A DNA stretch of 64,000 nucleotides from contig CAVOXI010000001.1 in NCBI GenBank assembly GCA_963700395.1, positions 124,001-188,000 on the forward strand. The letters run 5' to 3'. A program made the translations under genes and the position numbers. Shown here one piece after another: positions 37,801-46,908 of this stretch (positions are counted from its first letter, which is position 1; each line of letters begins with the position of its first letter). The stretch is from Prado023 sp963700395. Its GTDB lineage: Bacteria; Actinomycetota; Actinomycetes; S36-B12; CAIYMF01. The notes below the pieces were generated by a model. That model worked only from the letters and a program-made list of their open reading frames with translations, was not told the origin of the DNA and did no database searches.

Positions 37801-37973
37801 GCGTTGATCTTCCCGTCCAGCACATTCGGCGTGAAGTTCGCCGGATTCGCGCTCACGATCGCCGGCTGAACAACCTTCGACGCATTCGCCCATGCCGTGA
37901 CCGGCATCAGAGTCACCGCCAGAACAGCTGCCACGACAACCGACAACGCCGACCGATAGGAAGTGCGTTCCAT
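34842..37973 (-). CDS. Secreted propeller / double-PKD / beta-module protein
   Basis: 1043 residues. Signal peptide (SALSVVVAAVLAVTLMPVTAWA); a long beta-propeller-like region (about 30-680) with repeats of the delta-60 style (VYVGGSFRNVNGQARNRLAR, AAL/DP-type blade ends, VYVGGHFGWANNPY); two PKD domains with Cys pairs (CTGLTCDFNSSQSNDPDG and CSGLVCAFDGSGSSDPDG); and the shared beta-module (about 850-1043). ATG 37973 has AGGGGGG at good spacing; a TTG two codons earlier is less likely. The 3' third is nearly identical in DNA to the preceding RCC1 gene. It is likely an extracellular or wall-associated adhesion or scaffold protein. Confidence 0.8.
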   Translation of the reverse strand: MERTSYRSALSVVVAAVLAVTLMPVTAWANASKVVQPAIVSANPANFTPNVLDGKINALVEVGDLIIAGGLFSQVQESGSGKPVLTRSNIVAFNATTGVVVAGFTPNVDGEIKALTLAGDRQSVYVGGSFRNVNGQARNRLARIQIADGTLTPGFAAASFNSRVNDLALRGDQLLVAGIFSYVGTSRRIGVASLNAGTGALSTYLRADLATTRTGIPQVLKFDVTPSGSTMFAIGNFTSINAVPRSQIAKFDLGPSTATLADWSTDFYTSICSSSFDTYMRDLDVSPDGAYLVVTTTGAYHAPPSSCDTWARFEVGSTGTGVKPSWVNYTGGDTTYAVEITGTAVYVGGHFGWANNPYAGDRLGLGAVPRGAIAALDPRSGMPYVWNPTREEGVGVFDLLATSNGLWMGHDTSLVNGEFRRRVTFFPLAGGSTPPAEKLGTLANDVYLTGRPTNMSDNDDVRRVFFSGASVPSNPGVLEESGSWGSSRGAFLVDSSLYAGWSDGRLTKQSFDGQNFGAPSDVELYTNGFTTDARAFANDLPKVSGMFFDQAQGRLYYTMRGDPRLLWRGFSPESNVVGSLFDGMPASFFPGPGDLSELDPANVQGMFLSGDRLYFASASDGRLWSVGFASGSVVGPRTLADESMDWRARGAFVWNGTPAPGPNVPPVAVIGSDCTGLTCDFNSSQSNDPDGSIASVSWVFGDGQESTTANPTHTYAEEGDYTVVLTVTDDRGGEATSEVSVTVTRPPNVDPEAVFSQSCSGLVCAFDGSGSSDPDGDGIVGTAWDFGDGGSSDQATPGHEFAAAGEYEVTLTVTDGRGGTGSQTRTVTVSEPVASQIAFRDRATFSGNVTTARVRVPASVQAGDGLLLFVSNNTGATPTSVTSAWALVGQRNYTSMRSQLYVLTATAATANTDVVVVLPTISKVDLTLVAYSGTAASPIAGWDAVTETVVTANHNAPALPVGATNSWLVSYWVDKSSSSTAAWTPPTGAQTRSTLIGAGGGRLSSLAVDYGAAVPQGTWPAQTAVASIASGVAVSWTVELRSN
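35332..35564 (-). repeat. Direct repeat coding PKD/beta-module junction (copy 2)
   Basis: Partner of 33183-33415, in the same orientation, about 2.15 kb away. Recombination between the two copies would fuse the RCC1 and propeller genes or delete the interval. Confidence 0.75.
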
Positions 37974-38272
37974 GGACAATCCCCCCTCATGTTTGCTGCA
38001 TCCCCCATGCTGATAATGATGCTACGTGCCCCGACTCCTGTTGGCTACTCCCCGTGTGCAGGAGGGCTCCAGAGACACCCGTATGGGGGAACCTCACATG
38101 GTTCTCTGTAGTCAATGGTCCACGAACCACTCACAGATCAATCCCCGCGCAGGGTCAATCTGGGCTGATTGCCCCTGCACGGAGCCAACCGTGAGCCACC
38201 GGTCCGATGAACGATGCCTGATCGTCCATCGGACCGGCCCTACCCAACTGGTGACTGGCGGCCTGATCCGTT
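37974..38272. other. Intergenic region
   Basis: About 300 bp upstream of the double-PKD gene and downstream of the giant repeat protein. Besides the AGGGGGG ribosome site at its left edge I see no gene, repeat or clear terminator. Confidence 0.45.
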
Positions 38273-41200
38273 CTAGGGCACTTCCACCAGGACTGTCCGT
38301 TGAGCTTCGGAGTACTTCCCCCAACCGTCCGTTGCCCGCACGGTTACGAGGTAGCTCCCGGCGCTTGGGAAGACACGTGAGGGCGATGTTGAAGTGCTGG
38401 TCGCAGGATTGCCGTCACCGAACGTCCAGAGATAGGCGATGGTGTCGCCGGGGTTTGGATCCGTGGTGCCCACCGCTGAGAAGTTGCAGGTCAGGGCGAC
38501 GCATGAGGGGACGTTGTTGACCGCGGCCGGCGCGACGTTCCCGGTCGGCTCGACGATCGTCAGGACCTGCTGAGCGGTCGCCGTCGCCCCGAACTCGTCC
38601 ATGGCTGTCAGGGTGACGGTCGCCTGACCAATCGAGGTGAACGTGCGCACCGGTACCGGCCCGCTGGTGCCACCGGAACCCGTCGGCCCGCTGTACGCCC
38701 AGGCGTAGGTCAGCGTCGGCGCGTTCTCGTCCGTCGATGACCTGGCATCGAACGTGCATACGTTCGATGCGCATGTGTACGTGAATGCGGCCACCGGCGG
38801 CAGGTTGCCCACAGGCGAGGTGACGCTCACGGTGCGGGTCACCGGCGGGTCAGTGGCAAAGCCGTTCTGGTCGACGCCCCGGACCATCAGCACGTAGGTG
38901 CCTGAGGGGAGGATCGGCGACGTGTAGGAGAAGTTCGACCCGAGCGAGCCGGGGCTGTTCATGAAGGCGTTGCGCCAGCTCAGGGTGGTGCTGGTGAAGG
39001 TGCCGGAAGAGCCCAAGTACTGGCCCGCGGCGTTCCTGATGGCCACTTGGACGCTGGCCATCTGCTGGTTGTCCTCGAACCGCCCGCTCGTCAGGATGCG
39101 CGACTGGTCGAACGTCCCGCCTTCGGCCGGCGCGAAGAGCGCCTCATTGCTGACCGGAGCGGTGTCACCGGGGAACACCGGGTACCTCGCCGTGGCGCCC
39201 GTGGTCGAGGTGTCCTGCTGTCCCGCGGTGTCGAAGGCATAGGCGACCACGTCGTAGTCCCCGGCGACAGGCAGGTCGATCGGCAACGTCCAGGTGGTCG
39301 CCGTGGCACCGGGGGTGGCCAGGGTCGCTTCCCGGGTGGCGAAGGCGGCCGACAGCGTTCCGTTGGGCTGGATGTACTGTCCCGTGTCCCGCTTCCGGAA
39401 GGTGACCCTGACGGAGGCCACTCCCTTGTCGTCCGTCGCTGTCCCGGCCAGGTCCAGGTGCAGGCTCTGCAACCCGGTCACGGTCCCGGTGAGGTTCAGC
39501 AGGCCGTCGGGCGGGGCGTCCCCCGATACCTGGACGTTTATCGTGAGGCGGCCCTGGTTGGTGCTTGACGTCGAGAGGTCCAGGTTGTCCGTGGCCCGCA
39601 CAGAGAACGTGTAGGTCCCGGGCACAGTCGTGAAGGGCGTCGTCCACGTCCAGTTGTAGCTCGATCCGGGGATGTCGGCCGGCGAGATCCGGTACCAGTC
39701 CGCGAGGACGTCGACGCCCCACGTCCCGTCACTGGCGAGATTCTCCCTGGTCGTCGTGTTGCGCAGGGAGATCTCGACGTTCTTGAGGTCCTGGTCGTCG
39801 GTGGCGGATCCGCTGAAGGTGAGTGCGAATCCTGGGCTCACGGTGATTGCCGGCGTCGTCACCGGTGGATTCACCACAGCAGGAGATGTCACGGCCACGC
39901 TCGGGGCAACGGCAGTGGCGCTCACCAGCCATTCCCTGGCTGCGGCATCCAGGGACCCCTGCCCCTCATCATCAACTGCGGTGACTTCCGCCGTCCAGGT
40001 GCCCTCCGAGGGCACCGTGACCTCGAGTGACCAAGTGGTGCTCGTGGCTCCCACCACGGCCAAGGTTGCGCGAATGGTGTTGAACGAGGATCCGACTGTC
40101 CCGTCATCCTGCAGATAGCGATTGCCCTGATCCTGAAGGGTGACGTTGACGGCAGTGACACCACCGTCGTCGCTGGCGCTGCCCGTGACCGTGAAGGTCG
40201 TGACAGGGATCACGGACCCGCTGGGACCAGTGATGCTCGCCCGAGGCGGCTCATTTGCTGCCGAGAAGGTCTCGAACTTCTTCGTTGCCTTTGTGGCGTC
40301 GCTGGAGCCGTTTACCCCGAAGGCCTTCGCGAGCAGTTTGAGCCTCCGGCTGTCCGGCAGGTTGAGCCCGATCGACCAAGTAGTCGCTGGCGCGTCGGCG
40401 GTGGCCAGGTTGACGTCGATTGCATTCCATGAACCCCAGGAGGTCAGGTTGTCCTGGAGGTACCGGTTGGTATCGCGGTCGATGACCTCCAGCTGGACCC
40501 GGCGCACGCCGCTGGTCGCTGTCGCGGTGCCCTCCACGAGGAACTCGACCCCAGCTTCCTCGATCCGGCCCTCAATCGGGGCGGTGATGGTCGTCTCATT
40601 CGCTCCTGGGGAGGGGATGCTGGCGAAGTCGTAGAAGGCGATTCGACCCACGTTGTACCCACCCTGGGTCGTGGCGTCGCCGCCGGTCACGAGGCCGCGG
40701 GGCATCGCGAGCATGGCCTTGTTGCCCTCGTACGAGTTCGAGCCGGGATTCCATTCCAAGGCCTTGCCGGTGGCTGGATCGAGTGCTCCGATGTGCTCGC
40801 GCCTGACCACCTCGTCCCCCAGTCCATATCCACCGAGGCCCTGGCCGGTTCCGTACCCCACGTTGGTGAGACCGGGCCACGGATCGCGGGCAGTTGGGGA
40901 TTCCATGAACGCCATATGCCCACCCGCGTAGACGGCGACGTCAGTGATGGCGAGCGAGTAGATGCTGTCGAACATGCGCGAGATCCAGAGAGGCTCCACG
41001 TTGTCTCCACCGTCGACCGGGAAGGCCATGGCCGTGTCGTTGATGGGCGGCCGGTCACCACCGGATCCGCTGCCCACCACGAAGAACTTTCCATCGGGTG
41101 AGATTGCAGCGGCATAGGCTCGTTGGATCCCTCCCACGAACTGCAGGTTGTCGTACCACAGGTTGGTCCGCCACGGCAGCAACTGCTTGGTCTGGGTGCT

Positions 41201-42836
41201 GATCCAGCCCACGCCGTAGCGGTCCTGGCCCGCGATCTGGCGCCCGGTGTGAACCACGAGGAGCTTGCTGCGATCCGGGGTGAGGATCAGTGCCTGTACG
41301 GTGAGTGCGCCGTCCGCCCCGATCCCGCCGGACATGTTGTTGACGAACCCAGTGTCAACTGCCCCCGTCGACGCGCTGACCGCCGCCAGGCCGACGCGTG
41401 GCACTCCATTGACGGTGGTGAACGGGCCGCCGATGTAGACCGTCGACGCGCTCACGTCCACCGAGGTTGCGCGAGCGCTGGTGTTCGCGGTGAAGCCGGT
41501 GATGACGGAACCGTCGACAGCGTTCAGCGCGACAACACCTCGTCGTGTGAGCCCGTTCACGGTGGAGAAGGCGCCAACCGCGTAGAGTCGACTGCCGTCA
41601 GGCGACGCCTCGATCTCCTGCACGGAGCTGTTGATGGTCGGCCGGAAGCTGGTGTCGAGCAGCCCGGTGTCGATGTTGTAGGCGGCCAGGTAGCGCTGGG
41701 TGTACGAAGTGGTGTTCGTGGAGGTGTTGTTGCGCACCGACGTGAAGCTCCCTGCAACGAAGACGCGGCTGCCGATGTACTCGAGGTCGAGAATCTCTCC
41801 CGAACTGATCAGGATGTGGTCGCGCTCGGGGACATCAGGGGGCAGATTTGTGTGGGCGCCCGTTGGAACAACCACCTCAATCTCGCGAGCCAAGCTGTTT
41901 GTGGCGCCCAGGTCGTCGGTGACCGTCAGCCTCACCGAGTAGGTGCCCGCTGCGGCGTAGGTTCGCGTTGCCACTTCGCCGTTCGCGGAGGTTCCGTCTC
42001 CGAAGTTCCACGAGTAGTTGACGACTTCGCCGTCGGAATCGGTCGACTCCCGGCCGTCGAACGTGCAGGTCAGCAGGGAGCATGCGGAGGTGAAGCTGGC
42101 CACCGGCGGGTTGGTCTGGACTGACGGCGGGAGCACCACCGTCCACGCCACCCCCTTGCTGCTCGAGACGGTGGACGTTGCAGCAGCTCCGGCCCACGCC
42201 CCCGGGTTGGTCAGCGTGTCACCGGCGGCAGCTGTGATCCGACCAGATCCCGAGCCGACGGATGTCTGCCGACTGGTCACAGAGGGGGGCAGGACCCAGC
42301 CGGTGTTGCCGCTCGTCTTGTCCGCCCAGTAGCTGACCACGGTGCTCTTGGCGACATCAACTGCCGCTCCGGGGGTCGTGAGGCTCGCTGAGGTCCCGGC
42401 CTGAACGGCGTTGGTCACGATGGTGGGAGAGGCAGCTCCGCTGTATGCCAGGAGCACACGCGAGACCTTGCTCGACGCCCCCATCGTGACAGCGATGGTC
42501 GAGCCCGCCGTGTTCGCCGCCGCCGTTCGGGTGAACACCCACGATCGCATGTCGGGCTGCCCATCGGACGCAGTCCCTCGCATGGTCCACCCCGTCGGGG
42601 TGGTACGCAGTCGTCGCCGTGTTCGCCGTGACGATGTAGATCAACTCGTCACCGCTCTGCACGGCGGCCGGCACCGTGATTGACGCTGATGCCGTGGTGG
42701 AGTTGGCTGCAACGGAGGCCCTGAAGACTGGCTCGGCCGCGCTGGCTGCGGTGGGGGTGGCCACGACCACCACCAGCCCCAGAAGCAGGGAAAGGACCGA
42801 CACGAGGGCGGTCTCGGCGCGTCGTTTCGTCAACAT
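38273..42836 (-). pseudogene. Giant secreted repeat protein with N-terminal beta-module, propeller, Ig-like and PKD domains; one frame break
   Basis: ATG 42836 with CAGGAG upstream begins a signal peptide (LVSVLSLLLGLVVVVATPTA). At about 42605 one base appears to be missing, inside the ATTAYTPTGWTM-like strand; similarity continues at once in the next frame to the stop at 38273, about 1520 residues in all. Order: beta-module (here N-terminal), PKD with Cys pair (CSLLTCTFDGRESTDSDG), a delta-60-like propeller (VFVAGSFTSVRNN, VYIGGPFTTVNGVPRVG), four Ig-like units of about 100 residues, each with a ...R/QYLQ/GxxGT pattern, and two C-terminal PKD domains. It has no sortase or membrane anchor. 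Probably a surface or matrix protein. Confidence 0.75.
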
Positions 42837-43691
42837 TGCTCACTCCTGATTGCGGATTGGTGGTCGCCTACTCGCAATGTACGGCTTCTGTCTGAGCGTG
42901 TCGATACGCGATTGGGCGTACCCCCAAAAGGAGTATCAATGTCGTAGCAGAGCGTGACTGGCATGCCCCGCGGAGCGGTTGCTGGCAGCTGCCAGCAGAA
43001 CGGCCGCGTGAATACGGGATCGTTCCTGTGCGCATGGGCAAGCGCACGTTCGCAGTGGCTCGAACCAGACTCCTCCATGGTGGTGCACCCATTGGATCGT
43101 GTCGGGACAATGGCCTTGACGGTCAGTGCTGTGTCCTCCCAGGGATGGGTCGGTAGGGCACGAAGAACATGCGATACGCCGTCGCTTCGCACGCCGCCGG
43201 TCCCATTGAAACCCTTCGATCGAGCAGCTCAGTAGTCGACGTCAGGTGGACTCTGGCATGCCAGCCTGGGGTTTCGAATTGCCGGCGGAGAACGACTCCC
43301 AGCGCGACCGCCCAGGAGGCTCGCGATCGACGCCCTGCTCGATTGCTTCTGGAGCGGAATGACCTGTGGTGCTGCTAGACCAGGGGAGGCTCCTGCCCTT
43401 GGCCATCTCGCCCGTTGTGGACCACATCCCGCCCTGCGTCGCACTTCTGCGTGTCGTCATGACACCACAGGCCGTCAGCCGCGCCGGTGTTCATGGCGAG
43501 GGAATGGGGGCGGTTCGGCCACATTCGCGAGTCTGGCAAGTAACGCAGCGCTACCCTTACCTACCAAAGATCGCCCATTCGGGTGAATGCTCCACTTGTG
43601 GCCCGGACCCGTGTTGCGTACTGTGATTTTTGCACGTTGAGCGTCCGAGTTCCCCTCTTTCCTCGCTGTCGGGGTGCCCTTAGGAGTCACT
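42837..43691. other. 850-bp region without a recognisable gene
   Basis: It separates the leftward giant repeat gene from the rightward pssD/pssE-like pair. All open frames here lack the GC3 bias and family resemblance of real genes. It holds an 18-bp perfect palindrome at 42980-42997, and CCTGTGGTG near 43362 repeated inverted near 43463. Both promoters are expected here but not clearly seen. Confidence 0.5.
42980..42997. promoter_or_regulatory. 18-bp perfect palindrome, possible operator
   Basis: TGCTGGCAGCTGCCAGCA reads the same on both strands. It is the only such site in the divergent region between the giant repeat protein and the pssD/pssE-like pair, so it could bind a dimeric regulator of both. 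No regulator is encoded nearby. Confidence 0.3.
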
Positions 43692-44210
43692 GTGAGTGAA
43701 CTGCCCGGTGGTGACGGAACGGCCGAGGTCCCTGAAGGCACCCTTGGGGGGCGCAGTGGCCCTATCGTGATGGTGTGCTCCAGCGGCGGCCATCTGGCCC
43801 AGTTGATGGTCCTACGGGATTGGTGGGGGGTTAGGGATGACGTGCGCTGGGTCACTTTTGACACTGCCGACGCCCTGTCCCTTCTGCAGGACCAGGACGT
43901 TACCTTCGCTCACCATCCCACCACCCGGAACGTCCCTAATGCGATTCGGAATCTGGTGCAAGCGCTGTCGATGATGCGCAAGCATCGCCCCTCTCTGATC
44001 GTCTCCAGCGGGGCGGGAGTTGCAGTCCCGTACTTCGTCGCCGCCTACTTGTATCGGGTACCACGCGTCTTTATCGAAGTGGTGGATCGCATCGAGACGC
44101 CCACTCTGACGGGTCGGTTGTGCCGGCCCCTCGCTACGAGGTTCCTGGTGCAGTGGGAGGCCCAGCAGCACATGTACCGGGGCTCGGAGCTCGTGGGGGT
44201 GCTGCTATGA
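43692..44210 (+). CDS. PssD/Alg14-like glycosyltransferase subunit
   Basis: 172 residues matching the Alg14/PssD family, which anchors and completes a two-part GT-B glycosyltransferase. Motifs: VMVCSSGGHLAQLMVLR (nucleotide-sugar side of the first Rossmann fold), HHPTTRNVPNAIRNLVQA, SLIVSSGAGVAVPYFVAA and VFIEVVDRIETPTLTGRL. GTG 43692 chosen because TAGGAG lies 6 bases upstream. It overlaps the next gene (ATGA), which encodes the partner subunit. Together they would add a sugar, glucuronate in the rhizobial homologues, to a lipid-linked acceptor. Confidence 0.87.
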   Translation: MSELPGGDGTAEVPEGTLGGRSGPIVMVCSSGGHLAQLMVLRDWWGVRDDVRWVTFDTADALSLLQDQDVTFAHHPTTRNVPNAIRNLVQALSMMRKHRPSLIVSSGAGVAVPYFVAAYLYRVPRVFIEVVDRIETPTLTGRLCRPLATRFLVQWEAQQHMYRGSELVGVLL

Positions 44211-44872
44211 CGATCCATCCCCCTGCTTTCCGCCTCATCGAAGCATCCTCGGGATCCCCCAATGTCATCGACGTCACCGTCCCATCGGCCCGGCGGCCGG
44301 CGGATTCCCCGGTACGCGTCCGCCACGAGATTGTGGCCTCCGTAGGCACCGACCATCACCCGTTTGATCGGTTGGTCCAATGGATGGATGAGTGGCTCTC
44401 ATCCCGCAACGATGGGCCGAACGGCGTTGAGTACTTGGTCACCGTGCAGTACGGGTCATCGCAGCCGCCTCGGCAGGCTCGTGGTTCGGCACTGCTCGCC
44501 AACCAGGAGTTGAGGGCCGCCATGGCGGGGGCGTCAGCAATCGTCACTCACGGGGGGCCAGCTACCATCCGGGACGCCCGCGCCGCGGGTCGGCGCCCGT
44601 TCGTCGTGCCGCGAGACCCGAGATTCGGCGAGCACGTCGACGATCACCAGATGCGATTCACGCGCTTGCTAGCCGAACAGGGCGATATCGTCCTGTGCTT
44701 GGAGCGTGACCAGCTGTTCGAGGCACTGAACCGAGCAGTGACTGACGGCGCTTGGAGCCTGGTGGACAGCCGATACCAGCAGACTGAGACTGACGCCGCC
44801 ATTGCACGGGTGGCCGGCATCCTCGATGACGTGCTTGCCTCGTCGCGGGCGCGGAGACGGGTTCTTCTCTAG
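44207..44872 (+). CDS. PssE/Alg13-like catalytic glycosyltransferase subunit
   Basis: 221 residues with the GT28 C-terminal fold: IVASVGTDHHPFDRLVQWMD, VQYGSSQPP, the donor-binding loop SAIVTHGGPATIRDA and FVVPRDPRFGEHVDDHQM. Start ATG 44207 overlaps the PssD-like stop, implying equal production of the two subunits. About 40 residues precede the family core, longer than typical PssE. Converges with leuA 50 bases away. It marks the right edge of the polysaccharide island. Confidence 0.87.
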   Translation: MTIHPPAFRLIEASSGSPNVIDVTVPSARRPADSPVRVRHEIVASVGTDHHPFDRLVQWMDEWLSSRNDGPNGVEYLVTVQYGSSQPPRQARGSALLANQELRAAMAGASAIVTHGGPATIRDARAAGRRPFVVPRDPRFGEHVDDHQMRFTRLLAEQGDIVLCLERDQLFEALNRAVTDGAWSLVDSRYQQTETDAAIARVAGILDDVLASSRARRRVLL

Positions 44873-44921
44873 AGGGCTGAGAATCGAAGCGCCAGGGTCG
44901 CGATGGCCCGGTAGGAGCTCC

Positions 44922-46688
44922 TCAGCCGACCTGGTCGCGCTGGTGGCGGTTGATCGCGGAGATGATCGCCTTGAGCGACGCCGTGACGATCGACGAGTCG
45001 ATCCCGACGCCCCAGAGGACACGGCCGCCGATGGCGCACTCCACGAACGCGGCCGCCTTGGCGTCCCCACCCGCTGACATCGCGTGCTCGGAGTAGTCCA
45101 GGACGCGGACGTCGATGTGGTGGGCGGCCAGGGCGTCGCAGAACGCCGCGATGGGCCCGTTGCCGTGGCCGACACCCTCGAACTCCCGGGCGTGGTGGGC
45201 GTTGTCGCGGATGACGGTGCGGACCATCGTCTCGCCGTCGACGTCGGACTCCACCAGCACGTGGCGCAGCTTCAGCCGGCCCCAGGGCATCTCGGGGACG
45301 GGCAGGTACTCGTCGGCGAAGATCTCGAACATCTGGGTCGGCGAGACCTCGCCGCCCTCGGTGTCGGTCATCCGCTGGATCACCTGGGAGAACTCGATCT
45401 GCAGGCGCCGCGGCAGCTCGAGGCCGTGCTCCGTGCGCATGATGTAGGCGACCCCGCCCTTGCCGGACTGGCTGTTGACCCGGATCACGGCCTCGTAGGT
45501 GCGGCCGATGTCGTGCGGGTCGATCGGCAGGTAGGGAACCTCCCAGCGGAAGGAGTCGACCGGGACGCCGGCCATCCCCGCGTCGGTGGCCATCTCGCGC
45601 AGGCCCTTGTTGATCGCGTCCTGGTGCGAGCCCGAGAACGCAGTGAACACCAGGTCGCCGCCGTAGGGGTGCCGCTCAGGCACCTTGAGCTGGTTGCAGT
45701 ACTCGACCGTCCGCCGCACCTCGTCGATGTCGCGGAAGTCGATCTGCGGGTCGATGCCCTGGCTGAACAGGTTCATGCCCAGCGTCACCAGGCAGACGTT
45801 GCCGGTGCGCTCGCCGTTGCCGAAGAGGCAGCCCTCGATGCGGTCGGCGCCGGCCATGTAGCCCAGCTCGGCGGCGGCCACGGCGGTGCCCCGGTCGTTG
45901 TGCGGGTGCAGGCTCAGCACAACGCTGTCCCGGTAGCGCAGGTTGCGGTGCATCCATTCGATCGAGTCGGCGTAGACGTTGGGCGTGGCCATCTCGACGG
46001 TGGCGGGCAGGTTGATGATGACCTTGCGCTCGGGCGTGGGCTGCCACACGTCGTTGACCGCGTTGCAGACCTCGACGGCGAACTCCAGCTCGGTGCCCGT
46101 GTAGGACTCGGGGGAGTACTCGTAGTAGATGTCGGTGTCGGGGGTGACCTGCTCGGCGTACTTCATGCAGAGCTGCGCGCCGTGGACCGCGATGTCCTTG
46201 ATCCCGTCCCTGTCCAGTCCGAAGACCACACGGCGCTGCAATGTGGAGGTCGAGTTGTACAGGTGGACGATGGCCTGCTTGGCGCCCTGGATCGACTCGA
46301 AGGTGCGCTCGATCAGGTGCTCACGCGACTGGGTCAGGACCTGGATGACGACGTCGTCGGGGATCATGTCGCCCTCGATCAGCTCGCGGACGAAGTCGAA
46401 GTCGGTCTGGCTGGCTGAGGGGAACCCGACCTCGATCTCCTTGTAGCCCATCCGCACCAGGAGCTCGAACATGCGCTTCTTGCGGTCGGGGGTCATCGGG
46501 TCGATCAGGGCCTGGTTGCCGTCGCGCAGGTCGACCGCGCACCAGCGGGGGGCCTTCGTGATGACGGTGCCCGGCCAGGTGCGGTCGGCCAGGGGGATGG
46601 GCGTGAAGGACGTGTAGCGCTGGTACGCCATCGGTGAGGGCTTCTGGGCGGTGCGCTGGGAGTACGGGGCGGGTGACGTGGTGCTCAT
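44922..46688 (-). CDS. leuA: 2-isopropylmalate synthase
   Basis: LeuA condenses acetyl-CoA with 2-ketoisovalerate, the committed step of leucine synthesis. The 588 residues fit the actinobacterial long type. Motifs: WCAVDLRDGNQALIDPM, SLHPHNDRGTAVAAAELG, FGNGERTGNVCLVTLGMN, and a C-terminal regulatory region (LPVPEMPWGRLKLRHV onward) that binds leucine in homologues. ATG 46688 has AGGAG 10 bases upstream. A short Leu-Leu-Leu leader peptide and a hairpin precede it, so it is probably attenuated by leucine supply. Confidence 0.97.
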   Translation of the reverse strand: MSTTSPAPYSQRTAQKPSPMAYQRYTSFTPIPLADRTWPGTVITKAPRWCAVDLRDGNQALIDPMTPDRKKRMFELLVRMGYKEIEVGFPSASQTDFDFVRELIEGDMIPDDVVIQVLTQSREHLIERTFESIQGAKQAIVHLYNSTSTLQRRVVFGLDRDGIKDIAVHGAQLCMKYAEQVTPDTDIYYEYSPESYTGTELEFAVEVCNAVNDVWQPTPERKVIINLPATVEMATPNVYADSIEWMHRNLRYRDSVVLSLHPHNDRGTAVAAAELGYMAGADRIEGCLFGNGERTGNVCLVTLGMNLFSQGIDPQIDFRDIDEVRRTVEYCNQLKVPERHPYGGDLVFTAFSGSHQDAINKGLREMATDAGMAGVPVDSFRWEVPYLPIDPHDIGRTYEAVIRVNSQSGKGGVAYIMRTEHGLELPRRLQIEFSQVIQRMTDTEGGEVSPTQMFEIFADEYLPVPEMPWGRLKLRHVLVESDVDGETMVRTVIRDNAHHAREFEGVGHGNGPIAAFCDALAAHHIDVRVLDYSEHAMSAGGDAKAAAFVECAIGGRVLWGVGIDSSIVTASLKAIISAINRHQRDQVG

Positions 46689-46715
46689 GATCTGTGGCTC
46701 CTGGGATGTGTGGGG

Positions 46716-46740
46716 GGTTCGACCCGTGGGGTCTCGAACC
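46716..46740 (-). terminator. Attenuator hairpin before leuA
   Basis: Read on the coding strand, GGTTC...GACCC pairs with GGGTC...GAACC: a 10-bp stem with a 2-base bulge and 4-base loop. It lies 38 bases after the leader-peptide stop and 28 bases before leuA. It has no U-run, so termination would have to be of the U-less actinobacterial type. Confidence 0.5.
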
Positions 46741-46778
46741 GGCGCACGCGATCACCCGCGACAGGGGAGCCGGTCTGA

Positions 46779-46823
46779 TCAGGCCCCGCCGCGGCTACCA
46801 AGGAGCAGTCGCACGGTGAACAT
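46779..46823 (-). CDS. leuA leader peptide (Leu-Leu-Leu)
   Basis: A 14-residue frame, MFTVRLLLGSRGGA, whose three consecutive Leu codons (CTG, CTC, CTT) suit a leucine-responsive attenuator. Its ATG lies exactly 7 bases after the -10-like TACCCT, so the transcript would be leaderless. The stop is 90 bases before leuA with a hairpin between. Similar leader peptides before leuA are established in Streptomyces and Corynebacterium. Confidence 0.72.
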   Translation of the reverse strand: MFTVRLLLGSRGGA

Positions 46824-46830
46824 CGGGAAC

Positions 46831-46836
46831 AGGGTA
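46831..46836 (-). promoter_or_regulatory. -10 box of the leuA leader transcript
   Basis: TACCCT on the minus strand, 7 bases before the leader ATG at 46823. No good -35 element is seen at the usual distance. Confidence 0.5.
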
Positions 46837-46908
46837 GCGCATGCCCCGGGCGGAGCGCACCCACCTTCGCGGTCCGGGACGGGCCGAGTCACCGCGCCGC
46901 CATGCCGG

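Noticed and set aside
42830..43590. Several small open frames between 42.8 and 43.6 kb
   Set aside because: No GC3 bias, no ribosome sites, no family resemblance, and frames on both strands overlap each other.
9400..44900. Prophage or transposon
   Set aside because: No integrase, transposase, terminal repeats or phage structural genes were recognised; the repeats are paralogous coding segments.
46716..46740. T-box riboswitch before leuA
   Set aside because: No T-box consensus or specifier stem was found; the Leu-rich leader peptide explains the layout better.
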